Origin: Larimichthys crocea
Taxonomy: Eukaryota; Chordata; Actinopteri; Sciaenidae
DNA length: 64,000 nucleotides
Assembly: GCF_000972845.2 (NCBI RefSeq)
Contig: NC_040021.1
Coordinates: forward strand, 12,738,908 to 12,802,907
Reading direction: 5' to 3'
The notes under the pieces are model-generated. The model ran no database searches. It saw nothing but the letters and a program-made list of their open reading frames with translations, and had not been told where the DNA came from. Made by a program: the position numbers and the translations under genes. Below are positions 1-13,600 of the stretch, piece after piece (position 1 is the stretch's first letter; every line of letters starts with the position of its first letter).

Positions 1-833
1 AAAAAAAAGCTGATGAGGCATTTTTTTTTTTTTTTACATTAATCGTTGTCGGGAGTTGGTTAAGAGTAGTTTCATCTGAGGGGGAGATCTCATTTGTGAT
101 GGAAATTATGCAGACTTTTTGAATGGTGAAGTTTAAAAAGACACTGTAAACTGAATTCAGTATTAGCATTTATGCTTGCTGAACAGTATGTGTGTGTATG
201 CTGACGGGTGGAGCATGGTTTAAAATGACAAAACCTGTCTGTCTATAGAGAATGTTCTCCTCCTATTCCTCCTCCTCCTACTGCTACTCCTCCTACTTGT
301 TTCTGAAAGTTTGGGATTCCAAAATGTAGCAGGTATTATGAAAAAAGCTGAATTATTTTACATGGTCATACCCATAACAGCTATTGACGTGCAGAATTTC
401 AGTCTTTTGAAATGTTTGTGTGTGGTATACATGCGTTTGTGAGTTTGCATCTCTGAAGTTTTTGCAGTTGTTTAGTAACTTTTTGGGCATACTAGTGGCG
501 AGGCTCTTTGGACGGCAGATGGTTAGGTTGGTTAGTCCATCACTTTAGTCTGTGCCATGACAATGACTGTTTGAGATCGAAACATCTTCTCAAGAACTAT
601 TAGATGAACTGCCGTGACATTTTATATGTATAACCTTGTTCTCCTCTTGATGTTTGAAAGTGCAGTCAGAGACCGGAAACATGGGAAAAGAACTGTGGAC
701 TTTTCTGTTGTGCTTTATGTTTAGTTGGCTACCTTGTGGCTCACAGTTTAAAGTGTTTATCCTTTCTTCTGTTATTTGCTCATGTCTCAATCCTGTTTTA
801 AAAGTCAGGATTGTTTCTTTGTTTTTTGTCCAG
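1..833 (+). other. Intron of itsn2 upstream of the EH1 exon
   Basis: No exon is recognisable here. The stretch ends in a pyrimidine-rich acceptor (TTTTTTGTCCAG, ending at 833). The following exon begins with the last two bases of a glycine codon, so the preceding exon, which holds the start codon, must lie left of the window. Confidence 0.7.
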
Positions 834-1306
834 GCGGAGCGAGTGTCTGGGCAATCACTCCAGAGGAGAGGGGGAAACACGACAAACAGTTTGACAGCCT
901 CGCCCCCGTCCTCGGCCATGTCTCAGGTAGACTGCTGTCACAACAAACACAACACATACTTAGACTTAAAGACCTAGAAATCTCATAAGCTGTATAAAAT
1001 GTCCATCTGTCTAAATGATGTTTGTCTTCAGGAGAACAAGCCAGGAAATTCTTCATCCAGTCTGGCCTGCCTTCTACTGTCCTGGCTGAGATCTGGTAAG
1101 CACCAAGTCTTCATCCTGAATAATGTATTGTTAATCCAGAGCAAGTAGGTCAGTAGGTCCAACCTTTGTTTTTGGTTAGTTTGGTCTTCTCAGCCTGCAT
1201 TGAACTTCCTGTTGAGCAGTAACTTCCTTCACAGCCTGCCCCACCTAGTAAACTGTGTGTGTTAAGAGAGGAGAGAAAGTGTGTGTATGTCCTGTAATTA
1301 GAATAG

Positions 1307-1350
<44 letters not shown>

Positions 1351-1696
1351 GGTGTTTATATGAATAACACTACTGGAATTCAGTCCCACCAGAGCCTTGT
1401 CCCTTGTGTAACTCTTGCCTTTTCTATTGTCTCAATAAAGAAAAACAATACTAGGAATGCATGCTTTGCTATGAACAGATCATATTATACCTCAGCTCAC
1501 TCTCTCCTCCTCTCCACTAGGCACCTTGCTGACATTGACAGCGATGGGAAGATGGACAGAATGGAGTTCTCCATCGCTATGAAGCTAATTAAACTCAAAC
1601 TTCAGGGGCGTAACCTGCCTTCTTCCCTGCCAGTCATCATGAAGCAGTCTCCCGTCTCCAATTCTGCTTCAACCATCCCTTCGTCTGCACGCTTTG
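834..1696 (+). CDS. itsn2: itsn2 exons encoding EH domain 1
   Basis: Exons 834-926, 1032-1095 and 1521-1696 encode [18 protein letters not shown], then the second helix [16 protein letters not shown], and the calcium-loop region [22 protein letters not shown] domains bind Asn-Pro-Phe motifs in endocytic adaptors. The loop keeps Asp-x-Asp-x-Asp-Gly, so calcium binding looks possible. The intron between the last two exons holds a (GT)n microsatellite at 1,311-1,349. Confidence 0.93.
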
Positions 1697-4600
1697 GTAA
1701 AAACATTCTCTATTATATTACAGTCACAACTTCAAAACCACCAAACTTTAATGCTTCCTCTTACCTCTTACAAGTCTTGTTTCATTGGTCGCCAGGAAAA
1801 ATGAAAGTAAACCCATTCTCAAATGTAACTTTTCAATTTAGTCTGTCATCTTTAAACAGTGTTTTTGATCTCTTCATGTTCACCTGTGTGTTTCCTCCTA
1901 ACAGGAATGGGTTCAATGCCAAACCTGTCAGTTGGTCTGTCATCCATGTCAACTATGTCAGCCATGCCCATCCTAACACCCATCCCGGCTAACCCCCACA
2001 TGCACCCTATGCAACCCCTGGTACCAACGGCAATGACTCTGCCTCTCATCACCTCCCTTGGAAACTCTGGACTCCCCAACGGCAATATCAACCTCCTCAC
2101 TCCGCCTTTTGTTTCCAACAATGCAGGTCGGTTCTGCAGAGGAACCATGTGTGGGAAGAATAGAGATACATACCGATTAGCGGCTTAGCACCAATTCATT
2201 CAAACTTAAATCAAGAGCTGAAGATGTTGGATTATGTTTCAGAGCCTTTCCCTTAAACCCATTTTCATTTCACATAACAGGGATGTTTCACTGGCACGCA
2301 TCACGTTAAGATTAAATGCAAAAGAGGAGAACATAGTGTTGAAAGAAAAAACACTGTAGGGCAGAGATGAGAAGCTGGTGCTGATTGGCTGTTGATTTTA
2401 ACGTGTGCACATGCAAAGAAAGACACTAGTGTAGCATTACAGCTGGGGACAGAGATACAGGTTGTCTGCAAAATGAGAAGAGGACTAATCAGATGACATT
2501 CCTCAGTGAAAAACACGAGAATGCATTATGTGCATTCTCGTGTTTTTGGATTGACTAGATGTAAATCTATCATATTTGCCAAGGTCCTAAGGCCCTTGGC
2601 CCCAGTTACCCCAGCTTATCGTACTTTCAAACTAATTCAGTTAGAACATTTATGAGAGATTAATCATCACTAAATTAAAACTGGTTACACAAAACAAACT
2701 GGTAGAGCAGTTGTTACTAAATATCAAAAACTAGTAACTGCCAGGTGTAACTGCTACAACAGAACCAACTGAGAAAGCTAACGTTAGCTTTTGTGCTAAA
2801 TTGTGCTAATGGCACAAAACTGAATTAATACTTTGAAATAGTGTTGGCGACATTAGCGTAACTTACTACTATAACGCTAAATCTGAAGCGCTTCAATGGC
2901 GTGGTTTCTTACGATTTACATATTACGAATGTCTTCATTAGCGAAGATATTAAATTTTGTTGGCGCAGCCTTATTTAGTAAATCACTAGTTTGAAACCAA
3001 TAGTAGTGGTAGTTACTAAGAACTTAAGAATAATAGCTTGTACAACCCGATCCTAGTGTGCAGTGTTTGGTGCATCAGGGTCAGTTATTCAGGTCTTGTG
3101 TGTTAATGGTGCAGTGTGATGTAGTGTGGATTACACATGCAATATGAAAGGGCTGAACCTTAGCTATCTACTCCCCGAGGCCTTTTATCTGTCTTGAGGT
3201 GCACACATGAGGTGCATTGAGTATTATGTATGCAGTAAGAGCCTCTTTTTAGCACCAAGGAGATGAGTCACCACCGTCTTTACTGTAGTTACTGTACCTA
3301 CTAGGTAAAAAACAGTCACTGATAGCAAGTGTGGGTACACGTACAGTAGATACAGGCACATTTAGTCTGTTTTCTTTTTGGATTTCTCTGTTGTCTGACT
3401 CTGTTTGCTTCATCTCTCACCTCCTCCATCTGTCCTTCAGCTGCTGTTCAACTACAATTTATATCTATGCCATGAGAAATCTAATAAGAGGGAGTGTGAA
3501 ATGTTGGTTATTTGGTGTTTCCTCAATCGTTATGAGCCCTATAGACTAACCCTCTTTAGCGCAGGGATGCAGACAACAGCTCCCACTTTGATTTTAGCCA
3601 GATGTCAATAACCTTGCTGCTGGAGCTCTGTGTGCTGTGACTGTAAAGAATGAGCAGATAAGATTAGATGTACACACATTCAAGGGCAGTTGCAACATTC
3701 ACATCTACAGTTTGCCACAGTATAAAGAAAACACATATACACACTGTATGTATTTACATGCATGCACTAAAGCATTCACCACATTGTTTTGTCGTATTAC
3801 CTTGAATTTGTCAAATTTATATTTAACTTTTTGCCTCTTTCCCTGTTTGCAGCGCTCCCTCTCTCTGGCTTTTCCTCTCCAATGACGTTCTCTCCATCCA
3901 CTGGCATGTCAAAGGCAAACTCTCTTTTGGACCTTGGATCCAGCAGGTGAGAGAGCGTAACTAAATTCATGCTGCATAAAATAAACATGTCAGCTCCCTC
4001 AAACAGCCTACAAGGAGGATTTTTTGATAATTTGGATCTCCGCTGTCAGCACATCAAATTCCTCAGTGATTTTTAAGAGAAAGGCTGGTATATTTTGTCA
4101 CACACTACCAGCCCACTTAGTCCAGTGTCCAAAGAAGCAGGGTTTTTTCCAGAGAAGGGGTTGAGGATCAGAATGCAGGCAGCGATGAAACACTTAGATA
4201 ACGGAGAGAGCAGGAAGGCAGTTTGAAATCAGATGTTCTAGTTGGCAGCAGTAGGAAGTGGGTTTGTTTAGAGAGTTTAGAGGACTAATCAGATGACATT
4301 CCTGCAGGAGGAGGTCACAAATACTGCAACGTTTTCATCTATTTTAGTAGACATGCTTGATGCACCTAATTGCCATTTTATCGCAACGACTGCTGATAGG
4401 ATTGCCATGTGACATACAAATATTCATGATCCCCAGAGGATGAAGCCTACTGTTCAGCAGTGTTAGCATTGTGAGCACATTCCTATGGTAATGTTACCAT
4501 TTAGCTCTAAATACAGAGCACCTGGGTGCTACATGGACACATCTTGTGTTTCAGATAAGGTCTGGAAAGGAACAGGATATAGTGGACTAAAAGACTAACT

Positions 4601-7600
4601 TGTCACCAGTGGGTTCTGTAACATTAAATGCTAACGACATTATTGGCTATTAGCCATAAATGTTAGCTTATATCTCAAATGGAACATGAGATAGTGACTG
4701 AAGATGTTTGTAGCCCTATATTTGCAACACTCAAACTTTCATTTGTGCTTTTGAATGATGCTCGTAATCATTAAAGTCCATGTAAAGGCAATTCTGAGAT
4801 TTCTTTCAAAATATAATAAATGTGTTGGGAAACGTTGCTGAAAACATGTGAAAAGATTTTAAACGATATATTACTGATGTGGAGTCAGAGGTGAAAACCA
4901 GTTTTTACCAGTTTTTAGTCCAGGATTTTTTGGGCGGTCCTAAAGGGTGGCTCGATGACACGCTGAGGCCACCCTGAGCAAACCCCTGCACCCCTAGCAG
5001 AGAGATAGAGATGAATTAATCTCACTCAGAGTGTTTCAAAGTTAGTCATGTCATTTTCTGAACTCATCTGACACGTTTCAGTCGCTTCAAAATTGCTACT
5101 TGGCTGCTCTCACAAGTGGGCGCGGCTTTAGTACATTCAGTGGACGCGCCCCCACAGTCAAAGAGCTGAGAATACTGCTCATTTTTACCTGATTTTGACA
5201 CCTAATTTGGTAAACTTGTCGATATTTTTAATCATTAAAATTTGGCTGGGTGGTTAATAACACTTTCTTCTTTGGTCTGACAAACTCAGAACACATATTA
5301 ATTATTTTACATAGACTTTAAGCCTGGAATAGTTACAAAAGTGGGTTTTGATGAGGAGCTTGAAGAAACCTGGAAGGTTTTGTGCAGTTTCAGCAGCAGC
5401 CAGATTCCCCTCAAAAAAGACAATAGTAGTATCCAATATCCTTGATCCTTCTCTTGGTGTTTTGTGTGGTTTAGGAAACAGGATAGTGGTAGTATCTGAT
5501 TTCATTTCGAATGCATTGTTTTGAGTGGGCCAGTGCTTTATACAAAAAGCCCTGACCTCAGGTGTAGGTGGTAAGGTAAGCGATAATAGGGGCAGCAAGA
5601 GTGTTGGGATGTCAAATACCAGTACAGGTTTATCTAACAACCGCCCACATTACTTTAACCTTCCAGTCCTAATTGTGACATCCTCTTATATCATGCTTTG
5701 TTTGTGTCTTTGTTGAGTTTTTATATAAGGGAATTTTACAGCCCTATTTGGTGGCACTAATTCACATGTATACACACACATACACAGGAAAAGAAGCCCT
5801 TAGGCAGAGGGAGGATCCCACACCACATCTACTATTGTCCTTGTCTTTTATTTCAGAGGTAGTACTGCAAGTTTCCACCCTATAATGACTGGGAAAAAAA
5901 CATACATTCTTCTCAAATGAACATCATCGACCCAGCCTATCCTTCTGCTATTCTTGCAGAGGCATTGTTTATAATAAAAACAGAATGGCTGATTAGCGTT
6001 GCCTCAGGATACAGCGCTGTCTTGTTTCAGAGTCATTCTCTACGTGGTCGTTTGCAGCAGCTTCCTCTACAGCTAATTAAGAGCCGAGAAATAACACTGG
6101 GGAGTCTCGAGGCAATTAGTGGTTTTAAGTCGAGGCTTTGAATACAAGGGAGAAAGAGAACACTGACCACATAATATTATTGTGTAATTTCCCTTTAGGT
6201 GATATCTTGGCATTTCGACATAACCTCTGTTTCTCTCCTTTTTCCTAGTTCAAATTCGTCATCCACCACGTCGTTAGCAAGTAACTCTCCAAAGACGGGT
6301 GCAAATGATTGGGCCGTGCCACAGGCCTCAAGACTCAAGTACCGTCAGCAGTTTAACACGCTAGACAAACTCATGAGTGGCTACTTGTCAGGTAGGTCAC
6401 ACACACACACACACACAAACTTTAACTTAAATAAACATGAGGTTCTCAGGACCTCTTGGCTGCCCATGAGTGATCTTCACAAAGTTTGACAGAGCAAACT
6501 CTGGGTCAGTTTCACTTCACACACATGCACTATATACTTGTGATTCCTCTCAACCCCACTTGACAGAACGGCAGCAGTCAGACGTACGCAAACACTTCCA
6601 CATGATTTGGCGTGAGAATTCAGTCAGCTGTTATTTCTGATGTCATTTTTTTTTACTTTGCAGGACCTCAGGTTAGAAACGCGCTGATAGCGTCCAACCT
6701 GACACAGACTCAGCTAGCTACCATCTGGTGAGTACAACGTGTGTGTGTGTGTGTGTGTTTGTGTGTGTAATTGTGTGTGTGTGATGTCTTTGCTCTTCAG
6801 GTTTTACTCTAAATGAAAATAAGCTGTAAAAATGCAAATCAAAAGAGAGGACATTAAAACTAAGCTGCTGAATATTATAATTTGTGTTGAATTATGTCCA
6901 CATATAATTGGCTTTAGTGGCAGGGAAAGGTCATTAAAATAATGTTGGAAATACAACAAATGTGGAATATTATCCAAATTGTTATTTCCAACTTTGTCAC
7001 ACCTCATTGTTGTTTGTACTTTAAAGCCGTCCAGCTAGCTGATCAGACTGTTTTAGAGTCTTTTAGCTGTTTGGTTTAAACTTTTACTTTGTTCTGCATT
7101 TATAGGCGGCCTTTGCTTAGTCCATACAGACTTGGCTTAGGCAGTGAACCAAGCAGTCAGTTCAAGTCCAGCTCAGACCATCCATGTAATACTTTAATTT
7201 AGTGTTTTTTTTCAGCTGTTTGCAGCAAGAAAGTTCTTATATATTACGTGCCCGGCACCTGAAAACAGTGAACACACACAGTTAGCAACTAGCTGGTGGA
7301 AATAGCGGAGCATTTAGCAGCTAATGAGCCAGATATTTCCTCCAGGAGTTGGTGCAAACCAAACCAAAGAGCTAAAAAGGGTGGGTGAATATTAGATTCA
7401 AAACCTGACTGTAAATGAATGTTAATGTTGCTCTGGGTGTCTGCTGGTTGTGTAAATAAGCAACTGTTAACTCATTCTGCAACAACTTAATGAGGTGGTA
7501 AGTCTTTAGAGCCAACCGCTGCCGCCAATGGAAAAAATATATATGCTGCTTAAGTATCATGATAGTCCACTAAAAGTTATAGATCTTGATTTATCTATGA

Positions 7601-10600
7601 TATGACTGCTGTTTTGTGTGTACATAGGACTTTGGCAGACGTGGATAAAGATGGTCAGCTACAAGGTGATGAGTTCATTCTGGCCATGCACCTGGTGGAC
7701 ATGGCTAAAACTGGCAGACCTCTACCACTCACACTGCCTCAAGACCTGGTACCTCCCTCTCTCAGGTAACACACACAGATGGATACGATCACTAGATTTA
7801 TGAATACATTTGTCACTACAACAAAGTAGATCTTTTTTTCTCATTTCAGAGGAGGAGTCAAGTCTACTGAGCTTGTTAATGGAACGGGGCCCTACATAAC
7901 TCCCTGTCTAATAGACACAACAGAGATAGAACCTGCACAAAAGTCCAAGAGCAGTGGTATGTCATCCTGCACGCTTTATGTTTTGTTTTAATGTGTAATG
8001 TCTTTGTCTGTGTCACACCGCTCTCTTCCTCCTCCTCTTCTCAGTGTCCTTTGAGGACAAGCTGAAGGAGAACTTTGCGCGAGGCAGCGCCGAGCTGGAG
8101 AAACGACGACTGGCTCTTGAGGAAGCGCAGAGGAAGGAGAGGGAGAGGAGAGAGAGGGAGGAGAGGGAGGAGAGAGAAAGGAGGGAAAGGGAGGCCAGAG
8201 AGCAGGAAAACCGGAGGAGGCTTGAGGAGGAGAGACGACTGGAGAGGCAGAGAGAGATGGAGAGACAGAGGGAGGAGGAGAGGTTGAGAGAGCTGGAGAG
8301 GAAGGAGGTGAGTGGGAGAGGCAGCCTCATCTGCGGGATGCTGCACATCTAGATCACCACGTCTGGTGAACACGTTTCCTTTTTAATGTTTCAGGTGGCG
8401 AAGCAGGAGATGGAGCGCCAGAGGAGGGAGGAATGGGAGCGTGCGAAGAAAGAGGAGCTGGGCAGGAGGAAAGAGGGCGAGCAGGAGGAGATCTCCAGAC
8501 TCAGGGCCAAAAAGAAGAGTCTAGAATTGGAGCTGGAGGCTGTGGTGAGACATTTATGAATGTGCATACTTGCAATGTTAATGAAATCATGGCCACACAC
8601 TAATATCTACCGCTCCATGGTCTCACAGGGCAACAAGCACAAGCAGATTTCAGACCGCCTCCGTGACGCTCAGAGCAAGAGGCGCATCCTGAAGGCGGAG
8701 GTGGACCTCGTCAACCAGAAGAGGGACGCACGCATCACAGAGATCAACACGTTGCAGCTTCAGTTTGAGGTTAAAGAAATGTGTCTTGCTTTCTCTTCTT
8801 CCACATTAAAGTTTCCCATGAATGTTTTGTTTTTTTCATTCTTGCCTCTGTGTTTGCCATAGGACTGGCAGAGGAAGCTCTCACAGCTGGTCCCAGAACA
8901 ACAGAGGCTGACCGAGAAGCTGAGAAACATAAGCCTCAGCAAACTCTCCTGTGGGTGACAGCAAACGCCTGCTCCGACAACACGCAGACACAATATCTGT
9001 CTCTGAATTCCCTCACTTGCCTCTGACCTTTTGACCTTTGCCTTGTAGCGGTCGCTTTGACCTCTCTGACCGGTAGCGTGACAGAGAAAGGTGTGACTTG
9101 CCGGAGGCTGAAGGACCAGCTTGATACTCTAGAGAGGGAAACCACAGACAAACTGGCCCAGATGGAGCAGTACAACAAGGAGCTTAAGGTCAGTGATCAG
9201 CACAGACCAGATTTAAGATGTGAAGATACACTAGGACACCTGTCAGTCAAGCAATACCAGTGATGCACCACAGTTTACCATTTTAGAGCCCATGCTACAG
9301 TATTAATAGACTTTTGAATGTATTTTGCCTACAGATTTAGAGCGCATTCAGACAGAATCTGCAGGTTTTTCCATTCAGTTGAGTTGGGGTAGTTCATTTC
9401 GGCTGCGGTGGTGCAGGGCACAGGAGTGTCCGCCAGAAAATACAGCAACCCACGACAGAGAAAGTTGAGTCAGATCCAACTTTTGGAAAAACGCAGCCCA
9501 CTGTGGCCGGCAATCAGATTCACAGATCAGGCAAATCCTCCACAGTCAGCCTGAAATGTCTCTGAAACTGAGACTATCCAGGTGGATGATACTTTACCTG
9601 TTGTGTTCCGGCTTTGTTTGTTTCATGTACCCAGGTTCTAAATAGTGACACGAGTAAGCAGTGAGTCGAGAGACATACACAGTGAATAAGAGTGTGTGAG
9701 CGCTGGCATCGATAATGCTGTCATCGATAATGCTGTCATCAGAGAAATAAAAAGTTATTTCCTGATTGTTTTCTAGCACTTGTGGTCAGCACAAATCGAC
9801 ACACACCCCACACACCTCCTGCCTCACCCCTCTCACCCACACACTCTGTTGGACAACACTGTAACAATTCCCCACAGTGCCTGATCCTGTCTGAATGCGC
9901 CCTAATACATCCATTAGTTTTTGTCTATAACCCCGTGGTCTGAAAATCAAGTAGCAACTTGTTTAAGTTGAGTAATCCATCACATTAAACATAAATTGCG
10001 CATTGAATTTTGTAACTATGAGTTGAAACTGTGTCAGCACACGGAGATTATGTAACATTGATTGATACAAACAAGCTATGTGTGCTAATGGATTATCACG
10101 CCCGACAGAAATGAATGGAAATCAGTGGATGCCTGCAACTTCAGAGAGATATAAAACGATTTAAAACAGTACAGCATACATTAAAGATAGATACACATAT
10201 TTTATATTTATACTATTTTTAAGATGCTAAAACTTTGTCTATTCGCTTTCTACTACCATGTATGTGCACTGAGTATGCTTGAGTCAGGAGATCATAGGCT
10301 TAGTTTAACATAGACTTTGCATCTAACTCCCTGTACATTTTTACATTTCTATTAATGTTCTGATTAAACAAGATATTACTTGTTAATTAGTAAGCTCAGT
10401 GACCGTTCAGAAAAGAGAGACACCTGACTGTAACATGAGTTTAGCCACTGTTGGTCTCTTTGGAAGGCTAACTGCAGGTTTTAAGTCTATTAACTCTTGT
10501 TAGAGAAGTGAATATAAGCACAGATTATGAGCGTTTCTTTCTCCCCATCGTCACTGAATTAAATATTGGCCTCATTTTTACAAGCCACATACCTTCTGAA

Positions 10601-13600
10601 CATTCTGACAAATTAACTTTGTTCGAGGCCTGTCTTTATCTCATTAGCAAAACATTCTCCCAAGATCTGGCAACACAAATATCTGTTCCCTCTGTCGGTG
10701 CTGAATCATCGGTCTGAACCGTCTCTGGTACAACACAATCTGTTTTCATCCATCCACTCGACGTTCGCAATAATTCCAAACAAGGTTTGGAGATCAGGGT
10801 CGAGTAGACCATGCCCACAGGGAGGCGGGAAGTGTGTTTCATTTGATATCATTGGCGTAAATTGTAATGCATTAACTTGTAATATAGAGTATCTTTGGTA
10901 AGCTATTGCTGTTTCTGGTAACACTTCCCTGCTTCCTCTTTATGCTAGGTAATCAACTGACTGGCCCCAAATTTTATGCACAGATTTGAAAGTGGGTTCT
11001 CATTTAACTGTGCAAGAAAACAATTTTTCCAAAAGATGGATATTTATATTCGAGTCTTACCACAGTACAGCAATACAAAGCAACATCACTATATGATGGA
11101 TTACACCAATATAACAAGAATCTGGTTTGTAAGGAGTTTTCTTTCTTTCAGCAGTTTTTTATTGTTTTACATTTAAAACTCTGCCGTGAAATGTTCCACT
11201 GGTCATTGTAACTTTAGAGGTTCACCCTTCAAGCAAAGAAAACCGTGTTACCTATCTGTTATGGCACACATACAGACCAAGCCTGATAAATCAATACCTG
11301 TGAAGAATGATGTCATTTGCTCTCACGATGTATCGTCAATCTGATGCTAATGACTGCAGCATCAAAAAGCCTGCTCAAGATCTGTTTTCTTAACCACTTC
11401 GTAACACTTTCCTCTCTCTATTTTTCCTCTGCTTCACACTACCTGGATGTCTCTGTTACTACTTCACAACATTCTCGTCTCTCTTTTTACTTTCTGCTTT
11501 CCTTTTTTCTTCTCACAACTCACCTGTTTTCCTCCATTTATCTTGATCACACTTATTATATTTCACCTTCTGTCCATCCCATCCTCCTCTCCATTTTCCC
11601 ACCCTCCATCACCCCACTGTGTGTTTCTTTCATAGCTTGGGGATATGGATGACTGTGTCCTGCGGGGCCTTCTGTCTCTGCTGGCCTGCCTCAGCCAGCT
11701 CTTCCTTCTCATCAAGGTTATCTTTCTTCCTCTTTGTGTCTCTCTCTACCCCCCCACTGTGTAATCTTTTTCACCCCCCTCCTCCTCCTTATTATGTTTC
11801 TTGTCATCTCACCTCTTGTTTTCCCTTAAGCCACAATCTTCTCTTCCTTTTCATCCCGTGATGATTCAGTCTCTTCGTAAATCCTCACTCCTTTTGTCTT
11901 TGACTCATTAAATGGAGCTCAGTTTTGGTACCATGTCTTCCTTTTTTGTTGTGTCTCTCCATGGGATTTGTTCTAGCCTGTGTTTTCTGTGTAAACAGGA
12001 TGCACCCTAAGGGTAAAACACACACACAGAATGCTTAACCTGCACACTTTTTGTGTAAGAAAGAGGGGAATAAATTGAACTCACATCTGCATGTTGCTGT
12101 GAATGGCTGCCGGTTTGTGTGTGTTTATCAGTTTTGCATGTTTGGAATGATTGTATTCATACTATCAAATACTTTTGTGACACCACCATTCATGTGGAAA
12201 CCAGTCTACTACTTTCTATAGATTACAGAGTACAAATTGACTATACAAATGCTTTGGCTGCTTTGTGGTTTGAGCAGAATTAAAGCTTGAACAGTTGTGT
12301 TGTGCTTTGTGGCTGATCATAACACTGTTGTTAAACTAGTCCATGCTCGTGTCTTTTATGTCTCTCTGATGCATTGTGTATTCTGTGGCTGCTTCAGGAG
12401 CTAAGGGAGAAGCAGGTGAGGCAGCAGACTGTCCTGGACGATCTGTACCGAGTCAAAGAGGAGAAACTGAGGGAGCTGCAGAGACGCAGGGAGGAGGAGA
12501 TGGAGAGGAAGAGGAGGGAGGAAGAGGAGGCAGCCAGGTATTTGTCTTTGTTTGGATCATCCGTGATGCCTGACTTCATTTCCATTAAAACACATCGTCC
12601 TCTGTGTTCGCTTCTGACAGACAGGCAAAGCTGGAGCAAGAGAGAAGAGAGAGGGAGAAGAGGGAGAAGGAGGAAGAGGAGGCACGGCAAAGAAGACTCC
12701 AGGAGGAGCAGAGGGCCAGGCAGAGGGAAGAGGAGGAGAGGGAGGCGCAGGCTCGTCTTCAAGCTGCCCAGGAGAAAGCACAGGAAGAGGAGAGAAGAAG
12801 GAGAGAGGAGCAGGAGGAGGAGGAGGCGAAGAGGAAGAGGGAGGAAGAGGAGGAAGAAAGGAAACGGAAAGAGGCAGAGGAGGAGGAGGAGGAGAGGAGA
12901 AGGAAGAAAGAAGAACAAGATAGAGGAGGACAGCAGCCGGTGTTGGTGGCTCAGCAATGCTCCAAGCTGACCACGTATCGAGCTCTGTACTCGTTTGTTG
13001 CTCGAAACACAGATGAGCTGAGCGTGGACGCAGACTGTCTTATAGAGGTACACAACACACACTCACACTGTGAACACACACATTCACACATTTACCCTCA
13101 CTGTAGATACATAGGTGGTCTGTTGTTCTGCAATATTTCAACATCGCATAGTCCAGTTATTCCCTCAAAAACATTTAATTGTAGAGCAGTTTTCCTCAAA
13201 CAGACAACCACACACACACACACACAGTAATGAAAGTGTGCCTGGAGTAATAGAGTGGCATATGTTTTCTTACCTGATGCCACATTATGGGTGATGAATA
13301 GTGGATTTTAATCTTTTTAAAGTGCATGTGTCTAAATGCACTGTGTGCTGAGTTAATGTGTTTTTCAATAGCGAGGTTCACAGTCTTCCACAAGGTTGTC
13401 TTTTAATGTAGTTTACTCATAGAAGCTCCCGGTAATACTCTTCAGAGAGGTTCTTTACCTTTTAAGCATTTCTCAAATTTATAGGAAAGTTTACTGTGCA
13501 CCTCATCCAGCTGACATCACCAATCAGCTACACGATTCCTAAAAAAGCAAGACGATTTTATGTTTGATACATATAGTACATGCAATTATAAGAAAACATG

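Noticed and set aside
1255..1992. 245-residue + ORF across the GT microsatellite
   Set aside because: It reads through introns. Only the 1521-1696 part is an exon; the rest has no family support.
8013..8373. Ser/Leu-rich - strand ORFs opposite the coiled coil
   Set aside because: They are complements of a purine-rich Glu/Arg coding exon; the + frame is supported by family and splice phase.
11317..11861. Overlapping + ORFs in the large ITSN2 intron
   Set aside because: Pyrimidine-rich Ser/Phe/Leu text without splice phase fit or family similarity.
12394..13062. 222-residue - strand ORF
   Set aside because: Same reason: antisense of the GA-rich coiled-coil exons of ITSN2.
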